A stretch of 64,000 bases of DNA, taken from Paenibacillus glycanilyticus NBRC 16618 (lineage in GTDB: Bacteria > Bacillota > Bacilli > Paenibacillales > Paenibacillaceae). The notes under the pieces are model-generated. The model made no database searches. It was given only the letters and a program-made list of their open reading frames with translations, and had not been told where the DNA came from. A program made the translations under genes and the position numbers. The stretch covers positions 124,001 to 188,000 of the forward strand of contig NZ_BILY01000008.1 in assembly GCF_004000805.1 (NCBI RefSeq). The letters run 5' to 3'. This document shows, piece by piece, positions 15,929-25,508 of the stretch; within the stretch, counting starts at the first letter, position 1, and each line of letters starts with the position of its first letter.

Positions 15929-18143
15929 CTGGAGTGCCTCCGTTGTCGTTGCTATCTGTCGGATCCGCATTTGCCGGCTGATCCGGATTTTTCGTTTTCT
16001 CTATCGGGTCGGTGCTGGTCTCCGTATCCGTGTTGCCATTACCGTTATTGCCATTATTACCATTATTACCGTTATTGCCGTTACCGGAACCCGGTATCGT
16101 AAGCGAAGAGGAGTTCGAGCCCTGAGCCAGCTCCTCGTAAGTGATCGTGCGCGTATCCACGAATTGACCGTCCCGGTAAACCGTCACTCTGGCCTCCGTA
16201 TTTGGCGCCAAAATAACTTGCACGGGGAAGGATTGCGTATCTTGAATTTGGCGTTTGCCCCACTCGATGTCCTGACCGCGAGCATCGGAATACACAATGC
16301 GGATTTCGCTTGTTTTCCCCGCTTCGGCCGGCGAGATCGTTACGTTGAACGTATGGTTCTTCGCGTCCTTAGGAGGACCCGAGCTTACGGTAATCGTTAT
16401 TTTCGATCCTTTAGGCACCGGATCGTTCGGCTTGAATTGATCCTGGTCAATGACGAATCCTTTGCCTTGCGTGTAGCTCGGCTCTTCCAGAATATCGTCA
16501 TCCTGCAGGACCAGCCCGTTAGACTTCACGATATCTTTCGCTTCGGCAACGGTATGGCCGATCAGATTCGGCATCGGAATCGTTTCGCGGCCTTTGCTGA
16601 CCATAAACTTGACGGTCGCCGTCTTCGGATCGAATTCCGAGCCAAACTCGGGCGTCTGGCTTATGATCGTGCCCGGATCCTGGTCGCTGAATACTTGCTC
16701 CGCAGAAATCTGATTATCAGGCACGCCGAGCGCTGTCAGATCATCCTTAGCCTCCTGCAGCTGCTTGCCCTTATAGTCGGTCATTTTCTCCAACACGGCA
16801 CCGTCGCTGACGGACAGCTGAATCCAAGAGCCTTCCTTCACCCGCATATTGGCCTTATCCTGCGCAAAGACCTCGCCTGCAGGCACATCGCCCATAAACT
16901 CGTGAATAACGGGCTCCTTGACCCTAAGCCCTTTTTCCTCAAGCATCGTCCGAGCCACATCCTCCTGTTTGCCGACCACAAAAGGCACGTCCACTTCCGG
17001 CACGTCAAGCTTGTTCAACAAAGCAAAGAAGCCCCAAATAATCAAACCCAAGATGACGAGGGTTACCGCTACAATCGTAGTGGGACGCTTCCAGCCTTTA
17101 GGCTTTCCGCTTGCTTTCTCGTCTTTCCATTCCGTTTCCGTCTGACTTGAGGCAGCCGTCGCCTTGTTTGCCCGTTCAAGAGGAACGGAGGCTTCGACAG
17201 ACGGAACAGGCGTTAATTCGTACTGCGGCGCGGAATTGAGCATATCGCCCCGTATCGCAGGCATCACGCGGGTCTCATCGAGATCGCTGCCGCTCGTGAA
17301 CGTCGCCTTCGGTTCGCTCAAGCGGCTTGGCTTGAGGCAAGTATCCAGGTCGTTAAGCATCTCACGGGCCGACTGATAGCGTTCATTCGGATTTTTGCGC
17401 ATCGCGCGCAATATTACGTTTTCCACGCTCTGCGGGATATGAGGGTTCACCTTCCTAGGCTCCTCGAACTCCTCCTGCAGATGCTTAAGCGCAACGCTGA
17501 TCGGGCTTTCCCCGAAGAACGGAAGCTTTCCCGTCAGCATCTGGTAGAGCACGATCCCTAGGGAGTACAGGTCGGATTTCTCCCCCGTACTTATCCCTTT
17601 GGCATGCTCGGGCGAGAAATAATGCACCGAACCGACAACCGATCCGGTCTGCGTAATCGTAGAGGAAGTTACGGCACGGGCAATCCCGAAATCCGTTACC
17701 TTCACTCTTCCGTTTTTGCCGATCAAGATGTTATGAGGCTTAATATCGCGATGAATAATATGATTCTGATGGGCGTGCTCCAGCGCATCGCCAATCTGCA
17801 CGGCAATCCGCACCGCTTCGTCGGCCTGCAGCGGCGCACGCTCATGAATGATTTCGTTAAGATTATGACCCTCGATATATTCCATTACGATGTAATGGGT
17901 ATCCTCTTCCTGCCCTACATCGTAAATACTGACGACATTAGGATGGGATAGAGCGGCAGCCGACTGCGCTTCCCTGCGGAATCTCCGAATAAATTCCTCG
18001 TCATGGACGAATTGCTGTCTCAGCACCTTTACCGCGACGTTACGGTTCAGCAGGATATCATGCGCTTTATAGACAAGCGCCATCCCGCCTCCGCCGATTC
18101 TCGTTAAAATTTCATAGCGTCCACCTAGTTGATGTCCGATCAT
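15915..18143 (-). CDS. prkC: PASTA-domain Ser/Thr protein kinase PrkC
   Basis: A 742-residue Hanks-type kinase. The N-terminal catalytic domain has AVKVLR (Lys40), HRDIKPHN, DFGIARA and SPEHAKG. A single membrane segment follows at about 355–377, then three PASTA domains that bind muropeptides, then an Ig-like segment. The last 60 residues are a low-complexity Asn/Gly tail (NGNNGNNGNNG…) followed by a Thr/Asp/Pro-rich end. Phosphatase prpC precedes it with a 4-base overlap and rsgA follows with an overlap, so the set is coupled. It signals cell wall and germination state. Confidence 0.96.
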   Translation of the reverse strand: MIGHQLGGRYEILTRIGGGGMALVYKAHDILLNRNVAVKVLRQQFVHDEEFIRRFRREAQSAAALSHPNVVSIYDVGQEEDTHYIVMEYIEGHNLNEIIHERAPLQADEAVRIAVQIGDALEHAHQNHIIHRDIKPHNILIGKNGRVKVTDFGIARAVTSSTITQTGSVVGSVHYFSPEHAKGISTGEKSDLYSLGIVLYQMLTGKLPFFGESPISVALKHLQEEFEEPRKVNPHIPQSVENVILRAMRKNPNERYQSAREMLNDLDTCLKPSRLSEPKATFTSGSDLDETRVMPAIRGDMLNSAPQYELTPVPSVEASVPLERANKATAASSQTETEWKDEKASGKPKGWKRPTTIVAVTLVILGLIIWGFFALLNKLDVPEVDVPFVVGKQEDVARTMLEEKGLRVKEPVIHEFMGDVPAGEVFAQDKANMRVKEGSWIQLSVSDGAVLEKMTDYKGKQLQEAKDDLTALGVPDNQISAEQVFSDQDPGTIISQTPEFGSEFDPKTATVKFMVSKGRETIPMPNLIGHTVAEAKDIVKSNGLVLQDDDILEEPSYTQGKGFVIDQDQFKPNDPVPKGSKITITVSSGPPKDAKNHTFNVTISPAEAGKTSEIRIVYSDARGQDIEWGKRQIQDTQSFPVQVILAPNTEARVTVYRDGQFVDTRTITYEELAQGSNSSSLTIPGSGNGNNGNNGNNGNNGNGNTDTETSTDPIEKTKNPDQPANADPTDSNDNGGTPDEQH

Positions 18144-18910
18144 CCGTTGTCACCTCCTCGATAAGCAGCGCTTTCCTCCTGAAGAAGCACGACCGTAACA
18201 TTGTCGTCTCCTCCGGCTTGCAGCGCCAATTGAATGAGGCGATCCGCTTTATCATCCAATCCCAGCCCTTCCTCACGAACCGTCTGCAGCATCTCTTCGT
18301 CGCTGACCATATTGGTCAGACCGTCGCTGCACAGCAGCAATACATCGTTATCGGACAAGGCTGCGGTATAAATATCTACCTCGACTTGCGCGTCCGTACC
18401 AACGGCACGCGTAATAACATTGCGGCGCGGGTGATGCGCCGCTTCTTCCAGGCTGATCTGGCCCGATTTGACCAGTTCGTTGACGAGGGTATGATCCTCC
18501 GTCAGTTGCGCAATTCCATCTGCGGTAATGAGATAGGCGCGGCTGTCCCCGATATGCCCGATAATCAATTGCTGTTCCCTGTACAGGGCAGCTACGATTG
18601 TCGTTCCCATATTGTAGTACTGCTCGTTGCGTGATGCCATATCGTAGACGACGTCATTAGCCATGACAAGCGCCTGGCGAATCAGCATTTTCCCCTCTTG
18701 CATCGATAAATCCGCCTTCGACGCGCTCTTCTCAAGCATGTCTCTGAACGTATTAACCGCCAGCTGGCTCGCTACATCCCCGGCTTGATGGCCGCCCATT
18801 CCGTCGGCGACAATCGCTAAAGTAATGCCGTTATCCAGCTGTCCTACCCACGAACGATCTTCGTTAATATGACGAATTCGTCCGACATCGCTTCGGTTTG
18901 CCGTAATCAA
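18140..18910 (-). CDS. prpC: PP2C-type Ser/Thr phosphatase PrpC
   Basis: A 256-residue metal-dependent phosphatase that reverses PrkC phosphorylation. Conserved residues are in RHINEDR, VADGMGGHQAGD, GHIGDSRAYL, LLLCSDGLTNMV and GGDDNVTVVLL. The start is a TTG at 18910 with GAGGTG upstream. Its stop overlaps the prkC ATG. Confidence 0.97.
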   Translation of the reverse strand: MITANRSDVGRIRHINEDRSWVGQLDNGITLAIVADGMGGHQAGDVASQLAVNTFRDMLEKSASKADLSMQEGKMLIRQALVMANDVVYDMASRNEQYYNMGTTIVAALYREQQLIIGHIGDSRAYLITADGIAQLTEDHTLVNELVKSGQISLEEAAHHPRRNVITRAVGTDAQVEVDIYTAALSDNDVLLLCSDGLTNMVSDEEMLQTVREEGLGLDDKADRLIQLALQAGGDDNVTVVLLQEESAAYRGGDNG

Positions 18911-18916
18911 CCGTGA

Positions 18917-19963
18917 TCACCTCGTCGTGGACTCCATATGTTTCGCCCTCAATTGGCCGCATGCAGCCGCAATATCATGGCCTTGCTCCCTGCGGATCGT
19001 GCAATTGATTTTGTTCTTTTCCAGAATGCGCTGGAATTCGAAAATGTCATTGCGCGGCGTGCGTACATAGTTCCGCTCCGGCACGTGGTTAACAGGGATC
19101 AGGTTGACATGGCACAACATGCCTTGAAGCACGTCGGCAAGCTCCTGCGCATGCTCGGCCTGGTCGTTAACGCCGCCGATCAAGGCGTATTCAAACGTGA
19201 TGCGGCGGCCGGTCTTCGCAATATGATTGCGGCAGGCTGCCATTACATCCTCAAACGGGAAGCGACGGTTAACCGGCATCAGCTTGGATCTGAGCTTGTC
19301 ATTAGGCGCATGGATCGAGATGGCCAGGTTGATCTGCGTATTCTCTTCCGTGAATTTATACATGCTTGGTACGATACCGCTTGTCGAGACGGTAATATGG
19401 CGCTGGCCGATATTCAGACCCTTCTCATGAATCATAATACGCAGGAAGGTCATCGTGGCGTCATAATTCTCGAATGGTTCGCCGGAGCCCATAATAACGA
19501 TGCTTGATACGCGTTCTCCGGTTGCATCCAGCATCTGCTGGGCCGTTACCACTTGCGCAACGATCTCGCCCGCGGTCAGATTGCGTTTCAGGCCGCCAAG
19601 CGTCGAGGCGCAGAAGGTACAGCCGATCCGGCAGCCGACCTGCGTCGTTACGCAGATGCTGTTTCCGTAATCATGGCGCATGATAACGGTCTCGATCGCG
19701 TGGTTGTCATGCAGGCCGAACAGGAATTTGACCGTGCCGTCCTTCGACTCGAATCTCGTAATTTCCGACAGCGTCACGAACTGGAAAGACTCCTCCAGCT
19801 TCTCGCGAAGTGGCTTCGGCAGATTGGACATGTCCTCAAAGCTCTTCACGCGCTTCACGTACAGCCAATCGAACAGCTGTCCGCCGCGGAAAGCCGGCTC
19901 GCCGTTCTCTTTCATCCAGTCTTGAAGCTGATCTAGGTTATAGTCATAAATTATTGGTTTCAT
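18917..19963 (-). CDS. rlmN: 23S rRNA (adenine-2503-C2)-methyltransferase RlmN
   Basis: A 348-residue radical SAM enzyme that methylates C2 of A2503 in 23S rRNA (and A37 of some tRNAs). The 4Fe-4S motif CRIGCTFC is near residue 110, [11 protein letters not shown] near 160, and the catalytic C-terminal cysteine near residue 335 (IAAACGQL). It is followed six bases later by prpC. Confidence 0.97.
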   Translation of the reverse strand: MKPIIYDYNLDQLQDWMKENGEPAFRGGQLFDWLYVKRVKSFEDMSNLPKPLREKLEESFQFVTLSEITRFESKDGTVKFLFGLHDNHAIETVIMRHDYGNSICVTTQVGCRIGCTFCASTLGGLKRNLTAGEIVAQVVTAQQMLDATGERVSSIVIMGSGEPFENYDATMTFLRIMIHEKGLNIGQRHITVSTSGIVPSMYKFTEENTQINLAISIHAPNDKLRSKLMPVNRRFPFEDVMAACRNHIAKTGRRITFEYALIGGVNDQAEHAQELADVLQGMLCHVNLIPVNHVPERNYVRTPRNDIFEFQRILEKNKINCTIRREQGHDIAAACGQLRAKHMESTTR

Positions 19964-20060
19964 CTTCTTATTATCACACCTGACTCTGAAATAGCGCGCC
20001 GTTATGCCGGCGCTGATGATTTATTTTACCACAAACGCCCATGCCGAGCCACAAGGGGCC

Positions 20061-21536
20061 CTACGGGCGCCTGCGGAGACGTGCAATGAAGAAGCCGTCG
20101 CTGCCGTAATGATGCGGAAGCAGCTGCGCTTGTCCGTCAAAAGAACGGTCGACAATGCCTTTCTCGCGCAGCGGCGCGAGAGCTTCCTCCGGCCATTCCG
20201 CGTCAAGCTGGAATTCGGGATGCTCATTCAGGAAAGCTGCCACCTGTTCCTCGTTCTCCGCGCTTTCGATCGTGCAGGTGCTGTACACCAGCGTTCCGCC
20301 AGGCTTAACCAGCCCTGCAACAGCCCCAAGCAGCCTGCGCTGAATCGCCGCGATCTCGGCGACATCGCCCGCTGTTTTGGTCCATTTGATTTCCGGCTTG
20401 CGGCGGATAACGCCAAATCCCGAGCATGGCGCATCCAGCAGCACCGCATCCATCGAAGCCGGAGCAAACCGCTCGCCGAGCTTGCCGGCGTCTTCGGTAA
20501 TCGCCTCGATATTTTGAAGGCCGAGACGTACCGCCTGATCGACAATAAGCTGGCGCTTATGCGGATGAAGGTCGTTGGCATAGACCTTGCCTTTGCCGCC
20601 CATTAGCTCCGCCATATGGGTGGTTTTCCCGCCCGGCGCAGCGCAGCAATCCAGCACCTGCATGCCTGCCTTAGGCGCGACCACTTCGGCGACCAGCATG
20701 GAGCTTTCGTCCTGCATCGTCCAGAGGCCGTCGCGGAAGCCTTCCGTATCGGCCAGATTGCCTCCGCGCCTCACCACGATACCGGCAGGCGCAAGTCTTG
20801 AGGCCTCGGCATCGCCGCCCTGCTCGGTCAACAGGCTCAGCACCTCGTTTCGCGATGAGCGGAGCGGATTGACGCGAACGCTGGCATGCGGCGGCTCATT
20901 GCCCGAAGCGCAAATCGCTTCGGCCGTTTCCGCGCCGTACGCTTTGACCCAGCGTTCAACCAGCCACTCCGGATAAGAATGCCTGACGGAGATCCGCACC
21001 ACGGGATTCTTGTCCATGATGGCGTCAACCGTCAGCTCCGCACGGTTCCGGTCAATGCTGCGAAGAATGCCGTTCACCATTCCTGAAATTCCTTGATGTC
21101 CTCTGCGCTTTGCAATGGTAACCGCCTCGTTCACCGCAGCATGGGCCGGAATACGGTCAAGATACAGCAATTGATAAGCGCTCATGCGCAATAGCTGATG
21201 CACCCAAGGCTCCAGCTTGCGCAGCCCTTTGGCCGCGAACTTGCCAAGCCAATGATCCAGCGTCAGCTGGCGCTGAATCGTTCCGTATACCAGCTCGGTT
21301 ACAAGAGCAGCGTCCGCGCGCTGCAGCTGTGCATCCTGAAGGACACGGTTGAGCTGCAGGTTGCTGTACGCACCGGTCTCCGCCACCTTCACCAGCGTAT
21401 CAAGCGCAAGCTCGCGCGGCGTACGGACGCGTGCCGGACGCTGTTCCTTGCGCCCCTCCGGTCCGGGCCCACGGCCTTGGCCTTTTCCGCCTGGCTTCCG
21501 CTTTGGCTGCGGTTTTAAAGATTCCCGTTCACTCAT
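20061..21536 (-). CDS. rsmB: 16S rRNA (cytosine-967-C5)-methyltransferase RsmB
   Basis: A 491-residue enzyme with an N-terminal NusB-like RNA-binding domain (about 40–170) and a C-terminal Rossmann methyltransferase domain. Motifs are LDCCAAPGGKTTH (SAM site, near 310), DAPCSGFGVIRRKPEI with a catalytic cysteine, and YSTCTIESAENE with the second cysteine. The first 40 residues are a basic Gly/Arg/Lys/Pro extension. It overlaps fmt by four bases. Confidence 0.96.
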   Translation of the reverse strand: MSERESLKPQPKRKPGGKGQGRGPGPEGRKEQRPARVRTPRELALDTLVKVAETGAYSNLQLNRVLQDAQLQRADAALVTELVYGTIQRQLTLDHWLGKFAAKGLRKLEPWVHQLLRMSAYQLLYLDRIPAHAAVNEAVTIAKRRGHQGISGMVNGILRSIDRNRAELTVDAIMDKNPVVRISVRHSYPEWLVERWVKAYGAETAEAICASGNEPPHASVRVNPLRSSRNEVLSLLTEQGGDAEASRLAPAGIVVRRGGNLADTEGFRDGLWTMQDESSMLVAEVVAPKAGMQVLDCCAAPGGKTTHMAELMGGKGKVYANDLHPHKRQLIVDQAVRLGLQNIEAITEDAGKLGERFAPASMDAVLLDAPCSGFGVIRRKPEIKWTKTAGDVAEIAAIQRRLLGAVAGLVKPGGTLVYSTCTIESAENEEQVAAFLNEHPEFQLDAEWPEEALAPLREKGIVDRSFDGQAQLLPHHYGSDGFFIARLRRRP

Positions 21537-22483
21537 GCTTCGCCACCGCCAAATACGGCGCCGGAAGACAATCTTGCACCCGGCAGCCAGTCCGCAATCG
21601 TCATAACCCGCTTGCCTGCAGGCTGCACTTCAAGCAGGCGAAGCAGCCCGTCACCGGTCTGCACGTCAATGCCGGAGGTGCTTGCCGCAACCACGGTACC
21701 CGGAGCAGTTGTTCCATTGCCCGCCTTGCCGTCAGGCTTCGCGCATGCCCATACTTTAAACACTTCGCCGTTCAGGTATGTAAAAGCGCCTGCCATCGGA
21801 GACAATCCGCGCACCTGGTTGTAAATGCTGCGCGCCGGCTTGCTCCAGTCGATCCGCTCGTCCTCGCGCGTTAAGTTTGGCGCGTACGTAGCCAGCTCGT
21901 TATCCTGGGGCTCGGCCTTCAGTTCGCCTGCAATCAGGGCGGGAAGCGTCCGTCCCAGCAATTCGGCGCCGGCAGCGCTCAGCTTCTCGAACAAAGTACC
22001 CGAAGTATCCTCATCCGTAATCGGAACTTCAACCTTGCTGATCATATCGCCGGTATCGAGTCCTTCCGCCATGAACATAATCGTTACGCCGGTAACCGTC
22101 TCGCCGTTAATAATCGAGCGCTGAATCGGAGCGCCGCCGCGGTAGCGCGGCAGCAGCGAGCCATGCACGTTGATGCAGCCAAGCCGCGGGATGTCAAGCA
22201 GCGCCTTCGGCAAAATTTGCCCGTAAGCGGCCGTGACAATCAGATCCGGCTGAAGCTCGGCAATGGCCGCAACCGCTTCGGGGCTGCGCATCCGCTCCGG
22301 CTGAAGAACCGGCAGGCCAAGCGCAAGAGCCGCTTCCTTCAGAGGAGGCGGCGTCAATACGCGTTTGCGTCCTTTCGGGCGGTCCGGCTGCGACACGGCA
22401 GCGACTACGTCGTAGCCCTGCTCGATCAGAAGCCGCAGAGAAGGAACGGCGAATTCCGGCGTTCCCATAAATACGATACGCAT
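21533..22483 (-). CDS. fmt: Methionyl-tRNA formyltransferase
   Basis: A 316-residue enzyme that formylates initiator Met-tRNA. It starts MRIVFMGTPEFAVPSL and has the catalytic segment GSLLPRYRGGAPIQRSI with Asn/His/Asp residues (about 105–150). The frame extends to 22561, but this ATG begins the family N-terminus. It lies four bases after the def stop, forming the usual def–fmt pair: formylation here, removal of the formyl group by Def. Confidence 0.97.
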   Translation of the reverse strand: MRIVFMGTPEFAVPSLRLLIEQGYDVVAAVSQPDRPKGRKRVLTPPPLKEAALALGLPVLQPERMRSPEAVAAIAELQPDLIVTAAYGQILPKALLDIPRLGCINVHGSLLPRYRGGAPIQRSIINGETVTGVTIMFMAEGLDTGDMISKVEVPITDEDTSGTLFEKLSAAGAELLGRTLPALIAGELKAEPQDNELATYAPNLTREDERIDWSKPARSIYNQVRGLSPMAGAFTYLNGEVFKVWACAKPDGKAGNGTTAPGTVVAASTSGIDVQTGDGLLRLLEVQPAGKRVMTIADWLPGARLSSGAVFGGGEA

Positions 22484-22487
22484 TCCT

Positions 22488-22973
22488 TTACTCGCCGCCT
22501 TTTCTTTGTCTTGCCGTAATGTCGTATACATTTTGCGCAATATCCGTGAACAGAATGCCATTCAGATGATCAATCTCATGCTGGAACGCAACCGCAAGGA
22601 AGCCGCTTGCCTCTACCGTAAACGGATTGCCTTCCCCGTCCTGCCCGTTTACGACGATACGCTCGTAACGTTTCACGTCGCCGTTCAGGTTAGGGATGCT
22701 GAGGCAGCCTTCCGGACCAACCTGCTCGCCTTCTTTTTCAACGATAACGGGATTAACCATCGAGATGAGCCCCGTCTCGTCGCCGATATCCACAACGATG
22801 ACGCGCTTCGAGATGCCGATCTGCGGAGCCGCAAGCCCAACGCCGTCCGCGTCGTACATGGTCTCTGCCATATCCTTCAGAAGCTTCTGAAGATTGGAGT
22901 TGAATTTCGTTACTTCCTTTGCCGTCTCGCGGAGCACCGGATCGGGTTCTTTCACAATAATACGAATGGCCAT
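22488..22973 (-). CDS. def: Peptide deformylase
   Basis: A 161-residue metalloprotease removing the N-formyl group from new proteins. All three motifs are present: GVGLAAPQIG (about 46), EGCLSIP with metal-binding Cys (about 90), and QHEIDHLNG with the HExxH zinc/iron site (about 131). It sits between priA and fmt, the conserved order. Confidence 0.98.
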   Translation of the reverse strand: MAIRIIVKEPDPVLRETAKEVTKFNSNLQKLLKDMAETMYDADGVGLAAPQIGISKRVIVVDIGDETGLISMVNPVIVEKEGEQVGPEGCLSIPNLNGDVKRYERIVVNGQDGEGNPFTVEASGFLAVAFQHEIDHLNGILFTDIAQNVYDITARQRKGGE

Positions 22974-23006
22974 GGCCGTTACCTTCCTTTACAATCGTTA
23001 TCTATT

Positions 23007-25508
23007 TTATAAAATGACTTGTGGGTCGACATCGATGCTGAACTGCGCCTGTTTTGCCGGCGAGCCCTCCACAAAAGGCGCCATTGCATGCCTTAGCAGC
23101 GCGGGTACGTCGATGTTTCCACGATATTTTATCACACATTGAAAACGGTAGCGATCTTTCATTCTGGAAATGGGCGATGCGACGGGCCCAAGAATATCCA
23201 TTGCCCTCGGCAGACCGCCTTCAAGCGGGCCAAGAACCCCCTCATCCGCCGCCAATCCCCTAAGCCGCTCGGCAAACTGTTCGCTGACCGAAGACAGCAA
23301 AGGCAGCTGCTCATGCGACATCGTCACCAGAACCAGCCTGCAAAAAGGCGGATAGCCCATTACGCTCCGGTGCTTCAGCTCTTCCCGCACAAATGCGGCG
23401 TAATCATGATGCTGGGCGGTAAGGATAGCGTAATGCTCGGGAGAATACGTCTGGATGATAACCTCCCCGGGAAGATGATGGCGCCCGGCGCGCCCGGCTA
23501 CCTGTGTCAGCAGCTGGAATGTCCGCTCCGCCGAACGGAAGTCCGGCAGATTGAGCGACGTATCCGCGGCTATTACGCCAACCAGCGTAACGTACGGAAA
23601 ATCGAGCCCCTTCGCGACCATCTGCGTGCCCAGCAGCACATCGGCTTTCCGCTCGCCGAATTGCTTCAGCAGCTTCTCGTGGGAATGCTTCTCGGAGGTT
23701 GTATCCACATCCATCCGGATTACCCGGATTCCCGGGAACAGCTTCGCAAGCTCTTCCTCTACCCGCTGCGTCCCTGTCCCGAAATAGCGGATATGCTCGC
23801 TGCTGCAGGACGGGCATTCCTTCGGAGCCAGCTCGGCATGCCCGCAATAATGACAGCGCAGCGCCCGCGATTTCTGATGATAAGTGAGCGATATGTCGCA
23901 ATGCGGGCAAGCAGCCGTATACCCGCAGGAGCGGCACATCACAAAGGTGGAGTAGCCCCGGCGGTTAAGCAAAAGCACCGACTGCTCGCCGCGTTCAAGT
24001 CTGTCGGCAAGCGCGGCATGCAGCTTCCGGCTGAACATCGACCGGTTGCCGTCCTGCAGCTCGCCGCGCATGTCAATGACTTGCACCGGCGGCATCGGAC
24101 GGCTGCCGACCCGCTCCGGCATCGGCAGCAGCGCCGATTCCTTGCCGGGCGCAGGCTGCCGGCTGGCGGCGGCGAACGATTCCAGCGACGGCGTTGCGGA
24201 GCCAAGCACAACCGTGGCACCATGCTGCCGAGCACGCCTTACCGCGACATCCCGCGCATGGTATTTCGGGCTCTCCTCCTGCTTGTAAGAGGATTCATGC
24301 TCTTCATCAATAATAATAAGCCCAATCCGCTCAAAAGGTGCAAAGATCGCCGAGCGCGCCCCGATAGCGACCTGGACGCGGCGGCTCCGGATTTTGCGCC
24401 ACTCGTCATAACGCTCGCCGTTCGACAGCCGGCTGTGCAGCACGGCGACGGCTTCGCCGAAGCGTCCCTTGAACCGCTCCACCATCTGCGGCGTAAGCGA
24501 AATCTCCGGCACCAGCACAATCGCTTGCTTCCCTAACTCCAGACAATGCTGGATCGACTGCATATAGACCTCGGTCTTGCCGCTTCCCGTAACGCCGTGA
24601 AGCAGCAACACCTGCGGCTCGCCGCGGCTTACCGTGCCGGCAATCCGCTCATACACGTCCTGTTGGCCCGGCATAAGCGGCAGCGGCTGCGTCCGCTGGA
24701 AATCCCGTCCGGCGTACGGATCCCGTTCCTGCTCGACCTCATGAAGGCCAAGCAGGCCCTTGTCCGCAAGCGCCCGGACGCTGGCGGGCGAACCGCCTGC
24801 TTCCGCCAGCAGCGCCTGCAGCGTCATTGCCTCCCCTCTCTCCAGCATAAAAGCGAGCAGCTCCCGCTGCTTCCCGGCCCGGGCAGGGAAGCTCTCCAGC
24901 GCTTCGCGCGCCGCAGCTTCATCATCCGGCGGGAATACGGTCAGTACCTTGCGGATCGCCAGACGGTCGCGGATCGAAGTCTGCTCCTGAAGCAGCCCAT
25001 CGCGGAGCGCTTCCTTTATCGCCGCCGAGTGCTCCGGATACCGCTGCTGCAGCGTCTCCAGCTTAAGCTGCTTCTGCCTGCCGATCCACGTCAGCATCTC
25101 CTCCGGCAGCAGCGCCGTCAGGCCATAGTCGTCCGCCGTATAATCCGGATCATCGTTCAGGCTGATATAGCGTTCCGCTTTCCCTTTCAGCGCGGCCGGA
25201 ATCATGGCCTGCAGGGCGGTCGTCCAAGAGCAGCAATATTTGTCGCTCATCCATTTGGCCAGCTCGATCAGATCGGGCAGCAGCGGCGGAACCGGATCAA
25301 GCAGCTCGGATACGGCCTTAAGCTTCATGGGATCCACATCCGCCGTCTCCGCGAGCTCAATGACAAAACCTTGGAGCACCCTGGGGCCAAAAGGAACGCC
25401 TACCCGGCTGCCGACCTCAATCCAGCTCTCCATGCCGGGCGGTACTTTATAATCAAACGGCCGGTCCGTCTGGCGGCTCGGCACGTCCACGATCACTTTG
25501 GCAATCAT
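23007..25508 (-). CDS. priA: Primosomal protein N' (replication restart helicase PriA)
   Basis: An 833-residue helicase that reloads the replisome at collapsed forks. An N-terminal 3'-DNA-binding domain is followed by Walker A HGVTGSGKTEVY (about 305), the DEEH box IIIDEEHESS, a zinc-binding insertion with eight cysteines (CRSCGYTAACPHC … CHYC … CPSC, about 525–565) and C-terminal helicase motifs including QVAGRAGR. Its ATG overlaps the coaBC stop by four bases. Confidence 0.98.
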   Translation of the reverse strand: MIAKVIVDVPSRQTDRPFDYKVPPGMESWIEVGSRVGVPFGPRVLQGFVIELAETADVDPMKLKAVSELLDPVPPLLPDLIELAKWMSDKYCCSWTTALQAMIPAALKGKAERYISLNDDPDYTADDYGLTALLPEEMLTWIGRQKQLKLETLQQRYPEHSAAIKEALRDGLLQEQTSIRDRLAIRKVLTVFPPDDEAAAREALESFPARAGKQRELLAFMLERGEAMTLQALLAEAGGSPASVRALADKGLLGLHEVEQERDPYAGRDFQRTQPLPLMPGQQDVYERIAGTVSRGEPQVLLLHGVTGSGKTEVYMQSIQHCLELGKQAIVLVPEISLTPQMVERFKGRFGEAVAVLHSRLSNGERYDEWRKIRSRRVQVAIGARSAIFAPFERIGLIIIDEEHESSYKQEESPKYHARDVAVRRARQHGATVVLGSATPSLESFAAASRQPAPGKESALLPMPERVGSRPMPPVQVIDMRGELQDGNRSMFSRKLHAALADRLERGEQSVLLLNRRGYSTFVMCRSCGYTAACPHCDISLTYHQKSRALRCHYCGHAELAPKECPSCSSEHIRYFGTGTQRVEEELAKLFPGIRVIRMDVDTTSEKHSHEKLLKQFGERKADVLLGTQMVAKGLDFPYVTLVGVIAADTSLNLPDFRSAERTFQLLTQVAGRAGRHHLPGEVIIQTYSPEHYAILTAQHHDYAAFVREELKHRSVMGYPPFCRLVLVTMSHEQLPLLSSVSEQFAERLRGLAADEGVLGPLEGGLPRAMDILGPVASPISRMKDRYRFQCVIKYRGNIDVPALLRHAMAPFVEGSPAKQAQFSIDVDPQVIL

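Noticed and set aside
15891..17150. A 419-codon open frame opposite prkC
   Set aside because: The complementary strand encodes a kinase with all catalytic motifs; the antisense translation is Arg/His/Ile-rich without any motif.
23139..24536. A 465-codon open frame opposite priA
   Set aside because: It is antisense to PriA, which has intact helicase and zinc motifs; codon bias explains the long frame.
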